From the NCBI GenBank assembly GCA_947446835.1, contig CANFHS010000001.1:1-32157 (forward strand): 32,157 nucleotides of DNA. The letters run 5' to 3'. Origin of the DNA: Bacteriovoracaceae bacterium. Lineage in GTDB: Bacteria; Bdellovibrionota; UBA1018. The notes under the pieces are model-generated. The model worked only from the letters and a program-made list of their open reading frames with translations. It was not told where the DNA came from and did no database searches. Positions 8,986-17,248 of this stretch are shown one piece after another. Position numbers and translations under genes: made by a program. Numbering within the stretch: the stretch's first letter is position 1; each line of letters starts with the position of its first letter.

Positions 8986-10112
8986 AAAAGGTGCAAAACC
9001 TGATCGTGGGAGATGGCTGGGCGGCGCTGGCTTCGGCAGGCCTCCTGGCCCAGGCAGGGCAAAAAGTGCGCTGGCTGGCAGGGACCGGCTCCCGCCTGGT
9101 TTCCCCGCTTCCTGTCCTGGAACAAGGTCAGGCGGCGCGCGTCTGGCGCGAGCTGGCCTCTCGTCTGGGCGTCGACCCCGGCTCGGTCACGTCCGGCTCG
9201 TTTCTGCGTGAGTTCAAGAACAAGTCCTTCCGCCAGGCGCCGTGGACCCGCTGTCCGGAGGGCAACGAACGCCGTGACGCACGCGAGGAGGCGCTCTGGG
9301 CGCCCGAGCTGCGCGCGGTGCCCGACGCCGAGTGCCGCTTCGAGCACAGCCCCGCCGAGCTCGAGGAGCAGTTCCGCAGCCTGGTGATGGCGCTTCCCGG
9401 GGTGGAGCGTGAGCTGGAGATCGGGATCCAGGAGTTCCGCACCGCCGCTCCGGGCGAGGGGGTCGAGGTGGTCCTGACCACCGGTGAAGCCCTGCGCGCC
9501 GAACGCGTCATCTTCGCGGACCGCTGGAACACCATTCCGGTGATCCAGGGGCTTCCCAAGCCCATCCCGTTCCTGCGGGGCCGCGAGCCCATGGGCGCGC
9601 TCCAGGCCCTGTTCAATCATTCGGCCCCCGTGGGTGCGGATCGGGCCGAGGGCTTCTACGGTCCGATCCAGCGCGAGGCGGGCGAGGAGTTCCAGCGCAA
9701 CCTCGTGGGCCACTTCTTCGACGATGGTCGCAAGAGCGTCTGGACGCTGTTCATGGGCTCTGACGAGGGCGAGGACAATCACGAGATCACCAAGCGCCTG
9801 CGGCGCCTCAAGCAGGCGCTCGACAAGATGTTCACCGGCGAGTCGTGGCTGCCGGCGGGCAAGGCCGAGTTCATGGCAACCGTGACCAGCGAGCAGGTCC
9901 GCTTCGAAGAGGCCGTGGTCTTCTCGGCGGGGGATACGGTCCAGAAGCCCGAATCGCTGCCCAAGCTGCCGGGGGTTTTCTTCCTGACCGACGGGGCGGG
10001 CCTTTCGGCCTCACTCGAGCAGGTCGGCGAGCTGCTGGGCCAGGAGCTGGGCTTCAGCCCGGACGAGATGCCTCTGGCCGAGTCAGCTCCGATCGAGACA
10101 ACTCCGGTCTGA
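8982..10112 (+). CDS. Flavoprotein-like (Rossmann-fold) protein of unknown function, coupled to lysC
   Basis: The N-terminus LIVGDGWAALASAGLLAQAGQKVRWL is a beta-alpha-beta dinucleotide-binding fold (GxGxxA variant), as in FAD-dependent amine oxidase and phytoene-desaturase-like proteins. Later parts fit such a fold loosely: a hydrophobic strand ERVIFAD near 185 and a C-terminal LPGVFFLTDGAGLSASLEQVGELL, which resembles the segment that returns to the flavin in these enzymes (GDG/GDxxG-like, here TDGAG). No substrate can be assigned and the cofactor is inferred. It shares ATGA with lysC, a strong sign of co-expression. Its 3' end overlaps the convergent comF by 59 bases. Confidence 0.65.
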   Translation: MKKVQNLIVGDGWAALASAGLLAQAGQKVRWLAGTGSRLVSPLPVLEQGQAARVWRELASRLGVDPGSVTSGSFLREFKNKSFRQAPWTRCPEGNERRDAREEALWAPELRAVPDAECRFEHSPAELEEQFRSLVMALPGVERELEIGIQEFRTAAPGEGVEVVLTTGEALRAERVIFADRWNTIPVIQGLPKPIPFLRGREPMGALQALFNHSAPVGADRAEGFYGPIQREAGEEFQRNLVGHFFDDGRKSVWTLFMGSDEGEDNHEITKRLRRLKQALDKMFTGESWLPAGKAEFMATVTSEQVRFEEAVVFSAGDTVQKPESLPKLPGVFFLTDGAGLSASLEQVGELLGQELGFSPDEMPLAESAPIETTPV

Positions 10113-10806
10113 ATCCCAGGAAGTAGAAGTCGACCCGCCGGGTTCCGGCTGCCCGGAGCGCCTGGGCTGCCGCCCGCGCGGTGAGACCGGTGGTCAGGAA
10201 ATCGTCCACCACCACGGCGTGCGCGGGCACGGGTTGGCCCTGGGCCAGGCGGAACGAAAAGCGCTGGCTCAGGCGGGCTTCGCGATTCAGTCGGGCCTGT
10301 CGGGTGCCGGCCTGACCCGGCTGGGGCCCAAGCTCCAGCGCCGGCACCACGGCCAGGCCGCGCTGCCGGCCCAGCCACTCGGCCACGGCCCCGGCTGGGT
10401 GATGCCCCAGCCGCCACGAGCGCGCCCGGTGCTGGGGCACCGGCACCAGCACCGGGGTTTCCCCGAGCGGCCAGTCCGCCGTCGGGGATGGGTCCGGAGA
10501 CAGGATGAAGCGGCTTGAACTGCGACCCGGTCGTCGCTTCCAGTCCCGGAGCAGCCGGTAGCCCGCTCCGACCAGAAGGTAGCGTGCCTCGATCCTGAAG
10601 GGACGGGGCAGCTCGGGTGCGAACAGCCGCCAGGGGCGGCTGCACGGTCCCACTGGGGGGCAGCCCACGCCGGCGCACCCGGGGCAAAGAGGCGGGCAGC
10701 GCTGAAGCGAGGACCGGCAGGTCTCGCACCAGGGCAGGCACTCGCGGGCCGGCGCTCCTTCGCAGACCGGACAGCGCAGCAGGAACGGGAACAGGAGGTC
10801 GAGCAT
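10054..10806 (-). CDS. comF: ComF family protein (phosphoribosyltransferase-like)
   Basis: ComF proteins couple an N-terminal zinc finger to a type I phosphoribosyltransferase domain; in naturally competent bacteria they help bring in single-stranded DNA. The 250-residue product has paired cysteine motifs near the start (CPVC, CETC, CPGC) and the PRPP-binding loop VVVDDFLTTGLTA near residue 205, where the family has VDDVxTTGAT. ETPVLVPVPQHRARSWRLG matches the conserved middle motif. The frame is open far upstream inside pfkA, but family similarity begins at ATG 10806. Its ribosome-binding site GAGGAG (10820-10815) lies in a hairpin. It is the last gene of the gpmI-pfkA group. The final residues (SRSELTRPEASRPG) are not typical; this end overlaps the convergent gene. 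Confidence 0.85.
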   Translation of the reverse strand: MLDLLFPFLLRCPVCEGAPARECLPWCETCRSSLQRCPPLCPGCAGVGCPPVGPCSRPWRLFAPELPRPFRIEARYLLVGAGYRLLRDWKRRPGRSSSRFILSPDPSPTADWPLGETPVLVPVPQHRARSWRLGHHPAGAVAEWLGRQRGLAVVPALELGPQPGQAGTRQARLNREARLSQRFSFRLAQGQPVPAHAVVVDDFLTTGLTARAAAQALRAAGTRRVDFYFLGFRPELSRSELTRPEASRPG

Positions 10807-10809
10807 GCG

Positions 10810-10837
10810 CCGGGCTCCTCGCAAGGAGCGAGCCCGG
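10810..10837 (-). promoter_or_regulatory. Hairpin covering the comF ribosome-binding site
   Basis: Between the pfkA stop and the comF start, CCGGGCTC and GAGCCCGG (plus-strand 10830-10837 and 10810-10817) form an 8-bp perfect stem, extended inside by CTC/GAG. The comF Shine-Dalgarno GAGGAG (10820-10815) lies in the 3' arm. It could lower comF translation unless ribosomes finishing pfkA open it. There is no T-run, so it is not a normal terminator. Confidence 0.45.
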
Positions 10838-10843
10838 GAGAGC

Positions 10844-11845
10844 TCAGCTTGCCAGGATGCGGGCCAGCGTGAGGTTGGACTGGTCCAGGTCCTTCTTCTT
10901 GCCGATGACGTTGCGGAAGGGGACGAGCACGACCCGCCCCTTCTGCACGCCGACCATGGCGCCGGATTTTCCGGCCATGAGGTAAGCCACGGCCGAGGCG
11001 CCCAGGACCGAGGCGAGCATGCGATCATGGGCCGTGGGAGTTCCGCCGCGCTGGGTGTGGCCCAGGATGCAGACCTTGGGCGAGTAGCCCCGGTGCGACA
11101 GATCGTCGGCAATGCGCTGCGAGAGGCCCGGTTTGTAGCCTTCGGCCACCACGATGATGGAGCTGGTCTTGCCGCGGTCCACGCCGCGGTCGATGAGCCG
11201 GGTGATGCCCTGGATGTTCTCCTTGAACTCCGGCACCAGCACGGTTTCGGCACCGCCGCCGATGCCCGTCTGCACGGCAATCCAGCCCGAGCTGCGTCCC
11301 ATCACCTCGACCAGGAAGATGCGGTCGTGCGAGCTGGCCGTGTCGCGGATGCGGTCGATGGCGTCGATGGCGGTGTTCACCGCCGTGTCAAAGCCGATGG
11401 TGTCCTCGGTGCCCGCGATGTCGTTGTCGATGGTTCCGGGAACGCCGATGCACGGAAATCCGTTTTCCTTCTCCATGAGGTGCGCGCCCGTGAACGAGCC
11501 GTCGCCGCCGATCACCACCAGGCCCTCGATGCCCTTGCGGCGAAGGATGTTGGCGGCTTCCTTGCGGACCGACTTCTTGAAGAACGCCTCGCAGCGGTCG
11601 GTCTTGAGGATGGTCCCGCCCCTCTGGATGATGTTGGCCACCGACGAAGCGTGCAGCGGCTGGATGTGCCCTTCCAGGAGTCCGCTGTAGCCTTTCATCA
11701 CGCCGTGGACTTCCGCGCCCATGGCCAGGCCGTACCGGACCACCGCGCGGATGGCGGCATTCATTCCGGGCGCGTCGCCGCCGCTGGTCAGCACGGCGAT
11801 GGACTTGAGCTTCTTCAGTGGAGAGATTTCTGGAATGGTCAGCAT
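10844..11845 (-). CDS. pfkA: ATP-dependent 6-phosphofructokinase
   Basis: Phosphorylates fructose 6-phosphate to fructose 1,6-bisphosphate, the committed step of glycolysis. The 333-residue length fits bacterial PfkA. Motifs present: the nucleotide-binding SGGDAPGMN (21-29), GGDGS (113-117), where the glycine marks ATP rather than pyrophosphate use, and PGTIDNDI with the catalytic Asp140, then EVMGRSSGWIA and GHTQRGG. About 10 extra residues precede the usual start. The ATG at 11845 lies 13 bases after the gpmI stop, so the two glycolytic genes are co-transcribed. Identification is secure. Confidence 0.96.
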   Translation of the reverse strand: MLTIPEISPLKKLKSIAVLTSGGDAPGMNAAIRAVVRYGLAMGAEVHGVMKGYSGLLEGHIQPLHASSVANIIQRGGTILKTDRCEAFFKKSVRKEAANILRRKGIEGLVVIGGDGSFTGAHLMEKENGFPCIGVPGTIDNDIAGTEDTIGFDTAVNTAIDAIDRIRDTASSHDRIFLVEVMGRSSGWIAVQTGIGGGAETVLVPEFKENIQGITRLIDRGVDRGKTSSIIVVAEGYKPGLSQRIADDLSHRGYSPKVCILGHTQRGGTPTAHDRMLASVLGASAVAYLMAGKSGAMVGVQKGRVVLVPFRNVIGKKKDLDQSNLTLARILAS

Positions 11846-11858
11846 CGGGTTTCTTCTT

Positions 11859-13454
11859 TCAGGGCAGGAGGCATTTGCCAGTGGCTTCAGGAGGAATGCC
11901 GAGGCTCATCAGCTGGCAGAGCGTCGGCATGACATCTTCGAGGGTCCCGTCGCGCAGCGCCTGGCGGGCGGAGCGGGGAGCGATGGCCGTATCGGGGGCC
12001 ACCCAGATCGCGGGAACCGGGTTGAGCGTGTGCTGGGTGTGGATATGGCCTTCGCGGTCGCACATCTCCTCGGCATTGCCATGATCGGCGGTCACCAGCA
12101 CATGGTAGCCGTTCTTCTCGGCCGCGCCGATCACGCGCGACAGGCACTGGTCCAGGACTTCCATGGCGCGCACGGTGGCGGCGTAGTTGCCGGTGTGGCC
12201 CACCATGTCCGCGTTGGCGAAGTTCATCAGCATGAAGTCGAACTTGCGGCTTCGGATCTGCTCGACTGCGGCGTCGGCCACCTGGAAGGCGCTCATCTCG
12301 GGCTTGAGGTCGTAGGTGTCGACGTCCTTCGGGGAGGCGATCAGGATGCGCTCTTCGCCCGCGAAAGGCGCCTCGCGCCCGCCGTTGAAGAAGAAGGTGA
12401 CGTGGGCGTACTTCTCGGTTTCCGCCAGGCGGAGCTGGGTCCGCTGGTGGTTCTCCAGCCACTCGCCGAAGATGTTCTTCAGGCTCTGGGGCTGGAAGGC
12501 AGCCGGAAGTCCCAGGTTCTTGTCATAGACCGTCATGCCGCAGAAGGCGGAGGGCCTGGGATGGGTACCCCGGTCGAAAGCCGCGAAATCGGGCTTCAGG
12601 AACGCTTCCGAAAGCTCACGGGCGCGGTCCGAACGGTAGTTGAAGAAAACGAGGCTGTCGCCATCGCGCAGGGCGCCCCCGGCCCGCAGCAGGATGGGCT
12701 CGATGAACTCGTCAGTCTTCTGTGCGGCGTAGGAATTCTCGATGGCGCGGATCGGCGCTTCCTGGTCCGACAGCCGGGCCAGCTCCTCGGGCGCGGCTGT
12801 CTGTCCGGTGATCACGCGGTAGGCGCGTTCCACGCGCTCCCAGCGCTTGTCGCGATCCATGGCGAAGTACCGCCCCGAGATCGACGCAATGCGGGCGCGT
12901 GTGCCGCCGGCGCCTTGCGCCTGGAAGGTCGGGTGCTGCAGCAGGCGTTTCAGGTAACCCGCGCCCGAATTGGGTGAGGTGTCGCGGCCGTCGGTGAACA
13001 CGTGGACCCAGGCCTCGGGCACCGAAAGTTCCACGCACAGGTCCAGCAGCGCGAGCAGGTGGTCGATGTGGCTGTGGACGCCGCCGTCCGAGAGCAGGCC
13101 CATGAAGTGCACGCGGCCCGTCTTGGCGGCGCCGGTCTGGAGGGTCTCGCGCAGCGTGCGGTTCTTCTGGAATTCGCGGTCTTGGATGGACTTCGAGATG
13201 CGGGTCAGGTCCTGGTAGATGATCCGCCCGGCGCCCATGGTCATGTGGCCGACTTCCGAGTTGCCCATCACGCCGCCCGGAAGGCCGACCGCCTCGCCGT
13301 GGGTGATGAGCTGGCTGCGCGGGTACTTGCTTTCCAGGTCGCGGTAAAACGGCATGCGCGCATTCTTGATGGCGTTGTGGGGTGAGTCGGGTCCGATGCC
13401 GAAACCATCCAGGACGATCAGGAGCGCGCGAGGGTGAGCCGAGTTCGATTGCAT
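11859..13454 (-). CDS. gpmI: 2,3-bisphosphoglycerate-independent phosphoglycerate mutase
   Basis: Interconverts 3- and 2-phosphoglycerate using two manganese ions and a phosphoserine intermediate. The product is 531 residues, slightly longer than the usual 510. The alkaline-phosphatase-superfamily metal site is complete: LDGFG (Asp16), the catalytic Ser66 in GNSEVGH, SDGGVHSH, VFTDGRDT, and late metal motifs NFANADMVGHTG and TADHGNAE. I chose ATG 13454 because the family starts just before ALLIVLDGFG; the frame is open to a TTG at 13490. The first gene of the gpmI-pfkA-comF group, 53 bases after rlmH. Confidence 0.96.
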   Translation of the reverse strand: MQSNSAHPRALLIVLDGFGIGPDSPHNAIKNARMPFYRDLESKYPRSQLITHGEAVGLPGGVMGNSEVGHMTMGAGRIIYQDLTRISKSIQDREFQKNRTLRETLQTGAAKTGRVHFMGLLSDGGVHSHIDHLLALLDLCVELSVPEAWVHVFTDGRDTSPNSGAGYLKRLLQHPTFQAQGAGGTRARIASISGRYFAMDRDKRWERVERAYRVITGQTAAPEELARLSDQEAPIRAIENSYAAQKTDEFIEPILLRAGGALRDGDSLVFFNYRSDRARELSEAFLKPDFAAFDRGTHPRPSAFCGMTVYDKNLGLPAAFQPQSLKNIFGEWLENHQRTQLRLAETEKYAHVTFFFNGGREAPFAGEERILIASPKDVDTYDLKPEMSAFQVADAAVEQIRSRKFDFMLMNFANADMVGHTGNYAATVRAMEVLDQCLSRVIGAAEKNGYHVLVTADHGNAEEMCDREGHIHTQHTLNPVPAIWVAPDTAIAPRSARQALRDGTLEDVMPTLCQLMSLGIPPEATGKCLLP

Positions 13455-13507
13455 CGAACCTACTTTCACCGAAGCCGGGCAGGGTGACAAGACCTAGTGA
13501 CGAGGGG

Positions 13508-14011
13508 TCACGATCCTTCGTTGTGGTAGGGGTGGCCGCGGACCACGCTCCATGCCCGATAAATTTGTTCCAGCAGCACGACGCGCGCCAGCTCGTGCGA
13601 CAAGGTCTGCGGTCCCAGGCTGAGTCGGCCGTGTGCCTTGCGCCGGAGTTCTTCTGAGAAACCCAGGCTGCTGCCGATGCAGAGAGCGACTTCAGGGACG
13701 CTGTCGCCTTCCCAGGATTCCACCAGCTTGGCCCACTCGCGGGTGCTGAGGGTTTTTCCGCCCTCGTCGAGCAGGTAGAATCGTCCGCGGGTACCCAGCT
13801 CCTGGGCCAGGCGCTCGGAGAGGACCTCGGCTTCCTTCTTCTGGATGCGGGTGCGGGTCGCCTCGGACTTGTCGGGCACGTCCATGGGCTTGAGCTCCAG
13901 CTCCTTGGCCGCGCACCAGGGACGCAGGATCTTCAGGTAATAGTCGGCGGACTCCCGGAGGCCCGGGGTCTTGAGCTTTCCGAAGGCCAGCAGGGAAAGC
14001 TTGAGCGGCAC
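13508..14011 (-). CDS. rlmH: 23S rRNA (pseudouridine-1915-N3)-methyltransferase RlmH
   Basis: Methylates pseudouridine 1915 in helix 69 of 23S rRNA on the assembled ribosome. A SPOUT-fold protein; the 167-residue length is slightly above the usual 155. The C-terminal knot is clear: LSHELARVVLLEQIYRAWSV and GHPYHNE. The SAM-binding loop, usually IGGxxG, reads IGSSLGF, with serine for the second glycine. The start is GTG at 14011, 4 bases after the rsfS stop. An rsfS-rlmH pair is common in bacteria. Confidence 0.92.
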   Translation of the reverse strand: MPLKLSLLAFGKLKTPGLRESADYYLKILRPWCAAKELELKPMDVPDKSEATRTRIQKKEAEVLSERLAQELGTRGRFYLLDEGGKTLSTREWAKLVESWEGDSVPEVALCIGSSLGFSEELRRKAHGRLSLGPQTLSHELARVVLLEQIYRAWSVVRGHPYHNEGS

Positions 14012-14015
14012 GGCC

Positions 14016-14438
14016 TCAGTTCAGGCGGCTTGCGCCCGGACCGTAGAATTCCGAGGGGATCTTGAGGCGGGGAGCATCGGCCCAGAGGGTCTCCAGGTCG
14101 TAGTACTCGCGAAGCGCGTCGAGGAACACGTGCACCACGACGTCGCCGAAATCCATGAGCACCCAGCGACCTTCGCCGTAGCCCTCCGCGGACAGCAGCT
14201 CGTGCCCCGAGCCTTCCATCGCGGCCTGGACCGAGTCGGCAATGGCCTGGACCTGGCGGTCACTCATGCCGCTGCAGACCAGGAAGTAGTCGGTGAACCC
14301 CGACAGCTCGGTCAGATCGAGCAGTTTGGCGTTCTCGGCTTTTTTGTCGATGGCGGCTTTGGCGCAAGCCAGGGCCTTTTCGGCCGAGGTCGCAAGAGTC
14401 GCCCGGTCAGGGCTCGAAGTCGGATGAGCTGCGGTCAT
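14016..14438 (-). CDS. rsfS: Ribosomal silencing factor RsfS
   Basis: RsfS (RsfA/Iojap) binds ribosomal protein L14 and keeps subunits apart during starvation. The 140-residue product shows the family core: AKLLDLTELSGFTDYFLVCSG, then ADSVQAAM, GRWVLMDFGDVVVHVF and REYYDLETLWADA. About 20 extra residues precede the core. It overlaps nadD by 4 bases, and rlmH follows after 4 bases. The nadD-rsfS-rlmH order is widely conserved. Confidence 0.95.
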   Translation of the reverse strand: MTAAHPTSSPDRATLATSAEKALACAKAAIDKKAENAKLLDLTELSGFTDYFLVCSGMSDRQVQAIADSVQAAMEGSGHELLSAEGYGEGRWVLMDFGDVVVHVFLDALREYYDLETLWADAPRLKIPSEFYGPGASRLN

Positions 14439-15163
14439 TGACGCTTCGTACCATAAAGTTGTTCCCGCTTCAATTGGTCGGAAACTTCGGGGCTCAGGGA
14501 ACCCTCTGGGGGCTGCCCGGTTCGGGCAATGGCCTCGCGAATCTGGGTCGAGGAGACGGCCCGCGCCGGGGTTTGGACCAGGGCCAGCTGGGTCTTGCCT
14601 CCCCGGAGAATCCAGCGTGAATCGGAGTCGGGGCCCTGGACCTCGGCCCGGGCTAGGCCGCTGGCTTCCCAGTCCCGGAGGGTCTGCCGGGCCGCCAGGT
14701 TGCCCTCGGGCCTGCGTTCCAGCACGATCCAGTGGCAGAGCTCCAGGAGCTCTCCAAACCGGTGCCAGTGGGACAGGGTCGACAGACGGTCGGCCCCGAT
14801 CACCATGGCCAAGGCCGGGACTTCGCGACGGATTTCGGAAAGGGTGTCGAAACTGTAGCTGGGAAGCTGGGTCCTCTGGGCCCGCAGCAGCTCGCGTGGG
14901 TCCACGCGCACGGGCCCGGGAAGGGGCGCCTCGGGGTCCGGGCCCAGGAATGCGAGCTCCGCCAACCGGAGACGGTCCACGGCGCTGATCCGTGCCGGCT
15001 TGTCAGGCGGGGTGGCCGAAGGAATGACCCAGACCTCGCGGACGCCGGGGTTCTGGAACAGTCCCGCCGCGGCTTCGCGGTGACCCCGGTGCGGAGGGTC
15101 GAACGATCCTCCCAGGACAGCCACCACCTCGTTCCAGCGGACCCGAGGGCTGACCGATGTCAT
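14435..15163 (-). CDS. nadD: Nicotinate-nucleotide adenylyltransferase
   Basis: Adenylates nicotinate mononucleotide to deamido-NAD in NAD synthesis. The 242-residue protein has the nucleotidyltransferase start GGSFDPPHRGH (HxGH motif; many relatives have GGTFDPIHxGH), then VWVIPSATPP, the middle segment SYSFDTL and VIGADRL, and the late motif VSSTQIREAI (the family's ISSTxIR). The ATG at 15163 overlaps the obgE stop by 4 bases. Identification is secure. Confidence 0.95.
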   Translation of the reverse strand: MTSVSPRVRWNEVVAVLGGSFDPPHRGHREAAAGLFQNPGVREVWVIPSATPPDKPARISAVDRLRLAELAFLGPDPEAPLPGPVRVDPRELLRAQRTQLPSYSFDTLSEIRREVPALAMVIGADRLSTLSHWHRFGELLELCHWIVLERRPEGNLAARQTLRDWEASGLARAEVQGPDSDSRWILRGGKTQLALVQTPARAVSSTQIREAIARTGQPPEGSLSPEVSDQLKREQLYGTKRQ

Positions 15164-16317
15164 CGGTTGTTCCGGAACGCCTCGTGGTCGGGCGGCAGGT
15201 TCGACGGGTCTTCGTTTCCGGCGGACGGGTTGCGTTCGCGCCGCGAGACCTTCACGAACTCGAAGGTGGCCCGCAGGATGGGCATGAGGCCTTCGCCGCT
15301 GACGGCCGAGATGGCAAACGGTTCGCCGTTCACCGGCTCACGGCCGCGGATCTGGTTCAGGCGCTCGCGCAGGGCCTTGCAGGCCTTGCGGACCAGCTCG
15401 GGCTCGGTCTCGAGCAGGTCGACCTTGTTGAGCACGACGATTTCGGGCTTGTGCAGCAGGTCCTCGTTGAAAAGGCCCAGCTCCGTCCGGATGGCCTGGT
15501 AGCGGCGCACCAGCTCGTCGATGGCGAACTGGAAGCTGTCATCGCCCGGGCGGGTCGCATCGTCGAGGATGCGGGTGCCGTCCAGCATGTGGATGAACAC
15601 CGAGGTGCGTTCGATGTGCTTCAGGAAGCGATGACCCAGGCCCAGGCCCGCGTGCGCGCCCTCGATCAGGCCGGGAATGTCGGCCACGACGAAGCTCTCG
15701 TAGTTGTCCAGGTTCACCACGCCCAGGTTCGGCACGAGGGTGGTGAAGGCATAGTCGGCAATCTTCGGGCGGGCCGCGCTGATGCGCGAAATGAAGGTCG
15801 ACTTGCCGGCGTTCGGGAAGCCGATGATGGCGGCTTCGGCCAGCAGCTTGAGCTCCAGCTTCAGCTCCTTGAACGAGCCGGCCTCGCCTTCCTGGGCGAA
15901 CTTGGGCGCCTGGAAGGTCGAGCTCACGAAGTGGGCGTTGCCCTTGCCGCCGCGTCCGCCTTCACAGGCCAACCAGCGTTGGCCGTCTTCGACCAGGTCC
16001 GCCAGGATCTCGTCCGACTCCGCATCGCGGAGCACCGTTCCCACGGGGATGCGGATCTCGATGTCGCCGCCGTCCCGGCCGGCCTTGTTGGTGCCCGAGC
16101 CGTGGTGCCCGTCTTCGGCGCGGTACTCGCGTTTGAAACGGAAATCCTGGAGGGTGCCCAGCTGCGAGGAGGCCACGAAGATCACGTCTCCGCCCGCGCC
16201 ACCGTCACCGCCGTCCGGACCCCCGCGCGGAATGAACTTCTCGCGCCTGAAACTCACACAGCCGGGACCGCCATGCCCTGCCGAGACCCGAATTTTTGCC
16301 TCGTCAATGAATCGCAT
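15160..16317 (-). CDS. obgE: GTPase ObgE/CgtA
   Basis: An essential GTPase that binds the 50S subunit during assembly and links it to growth control. The 385-residue protein has the glycine-rich Obg fold at residues 1-160 (GGPGCVSFRREKFIP, GGPDGGDGG, GGRGGKGNAHF). The G domain follows with G1 GFPNAGKST (166-174), TTLVPNLG, G3 DIPGLIEGA (213-221), G4 NKVDL and G5 SAVSGEG. The C-terminal extension is short and polar, without a full OCT domain. In the usual bacterial order rplU-rpmA-obgE. Confidence 0.97.
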   Translation of the reverse strand: MRFIDEAKIRVSAGHGGPGCVSFRREKFIPRGGPDGGDGGAGGDVIFVASSQLGTLQDFRFKREYRAEDGHHGSGTNKAGRDGGDIEIRIPVGTVLRDAESDEILADLVEDGQRWLACEGGRGGKGNAHFVSSTFQAPKFAQEGEAGSFKELKLELKLLAEAAIIGFPNAGKSTFISRISAARPKIADYAFTTLVPNLGVVNLDNYESFVVADIPGLIEGAHAGLGLGHRFLKHIERTSVFIHMLDGTRILDDATRPGDDSFQFAIDELVRRYQAIRTELGLFNEDLLHKPEIVVLNKVDLLETEPELVRKACKALRERLNQIRGREPVNGEPFAISAVSGEGLMPILRATFEFVKVSRRERNPSAGNEDPSNLPPDHEAFRNNR

Positions 16318-16388
16318 GGAAATCTACCGGCTGTGGGGTACTTCGTTTGTTTTCGGTCTGCCCGGGAAGGCCCGGGTCAGAGCGCTAC

Positions 16389-16646
16389 TCAGGCCGCGGG
16401 GTAAATCGAGACCTGTTTCCGCTTCTTGTCGTAGCGTTCGAACTTCACGACGCCCGGGACGAGGGCGTAGAGGGTGAAGTCGCGGCCGAGGCCGACGTTC
16501 TTGCCAGCGTGGAACTGGGTGCCGACCTGGCGAACCAGGATCTCACCGGCGCCGACGACTTGGCCGCCGTAGCGCTTCACGCCGCGCATCTTCGGATTGC
16601 TGTCGCGGCCGTTTTTGGAACTACCGCCTGCTTTTTTATGTGCCAT
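16389..16646 (-). CDS. rpmA: 50S ribosomal protein L27
   Basis: L27 reaches the peptidyl-transferase centre with its N-terminus. The 85 residues begin MAHKKAGGSSKNGRDS, the family hallmark, followed by GVKRYGGQ, GEILVRQ and GTQFHAGKNVGLGRDFTL. GAGG lies upstream at moderate spacing. It sits 22 bases after rplU and 71 bases before obgE; the gap before obgE holds only a 6-bp GC palindrome. Confidence 0.97.
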   Translation of the reverse strand: MAHKKAGGSSKNGRDSNPKMRGVKRYGGQVVGAGEILVRQVGTQFHAGKNVGLGRDFTLYALVPGVVKFERYDKKRKQVSIYPAA

Positions 16647-16668
16647 GACTCAAAAACCTCGCGTTGCT

Positions 16669-17214
16669 TCAGGCTTTTTTGGTGGTTTTCTTGGCAGCGG
16701 GCTTCTTGGCCGGAGCTGCTTTTGCTTCACCCGCGGCCTGGGCCGGAGCGGCCGCTTTGGCGGCTGCCAGGCGCTTGCGCGATCCGAGGGTCTTCGGAGT
16801 CTGCGGCAGGCCTTTGGCTTTCAGGTGCGACTGGAATTTGCCCAGTTTGGATTTCTTGTCTTCGGCCGACAGCGTGCTCGTCTCACCGGCGCCGTTGCTC
16901 AGCCCGGTCACGAGGACCTGGGTCAGCGACTGGCGGTGGCCCTGCGTGCGGCGGTACTGTTTACGACGCTTCATCTTGATGATGAGGATCTTTTCGCCGC
17001 GGCCCTGGCCGACGACTTCACCCTGGACCGAGGCCCCGGCGAGAGTCGGCTTGCCCAGCCAAATCTGCGAACCTTCCGAAGCCGGCTTGCTGACCATCAG
17101 GACCTGGTCAAAATTGACCGAAGCGCCGACGTCGCCCTCCAGCTTTTCCAGCTGAACCACATCTCCCGGTTGGACCCGGTATTGTTTACCACCCGACACA
17201 ATGACAGCGTACAT
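16669..17214 (-). CDS. rplU: 50S ribosomal protein L21 with long basic C-terminal extension
   Basis: Residues 1-105 are a normal L21: MYAVIVSGGKQYRV, then EVVGQGRGEKILIIKMKRRK and the rRNA-binding YRRTQGHRQSLT. A standard L21 would end here. This product continues to 181 residues, first with a polar stretch (106-145), then an Ala/Lys/Pro-rich tail (148-181, AAAKAAAPAQ to KKTTKKA) like histone-H1-type tails. The frame is open upstream, but similarity begins at ATG 17214. It starts 34 bases after the amidohydrolase stop and leads the rplU-rpmA-obgE group. A TTGACA at 17252-17247 lacks a good -10. Confidence 0.95.
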   Translation of the reverse strand: MYAVIVSGGKQYRVQPGDVVQLEKLEGDVGASVNFDQVLMVSKPASEGSQIWLGKPTLAGASVQGEVVGQGRGEKILIIKMKRRKQYRRTQGHRQSLTQVLVTGLSNGAGETSTLSAEDKKSKLGKFQSHLKAKGLPQTPKTLGSRKRLAAAKAAAPAQAAGEAKAAPAKKPAAKKTTKKA

Positions 17215-17248
17215 AGACGCGCAGGAATGCCCGAATCCCCTGTCGATG

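Noticed and set aside
16361..16376. CCCGGG-AAGG-CCCGGG between rpmA and obgE as a terminator
   Set aside because: Only 6 bp and no T-run on the minus strand; obgE would normally be co-transcribed with rpmA.
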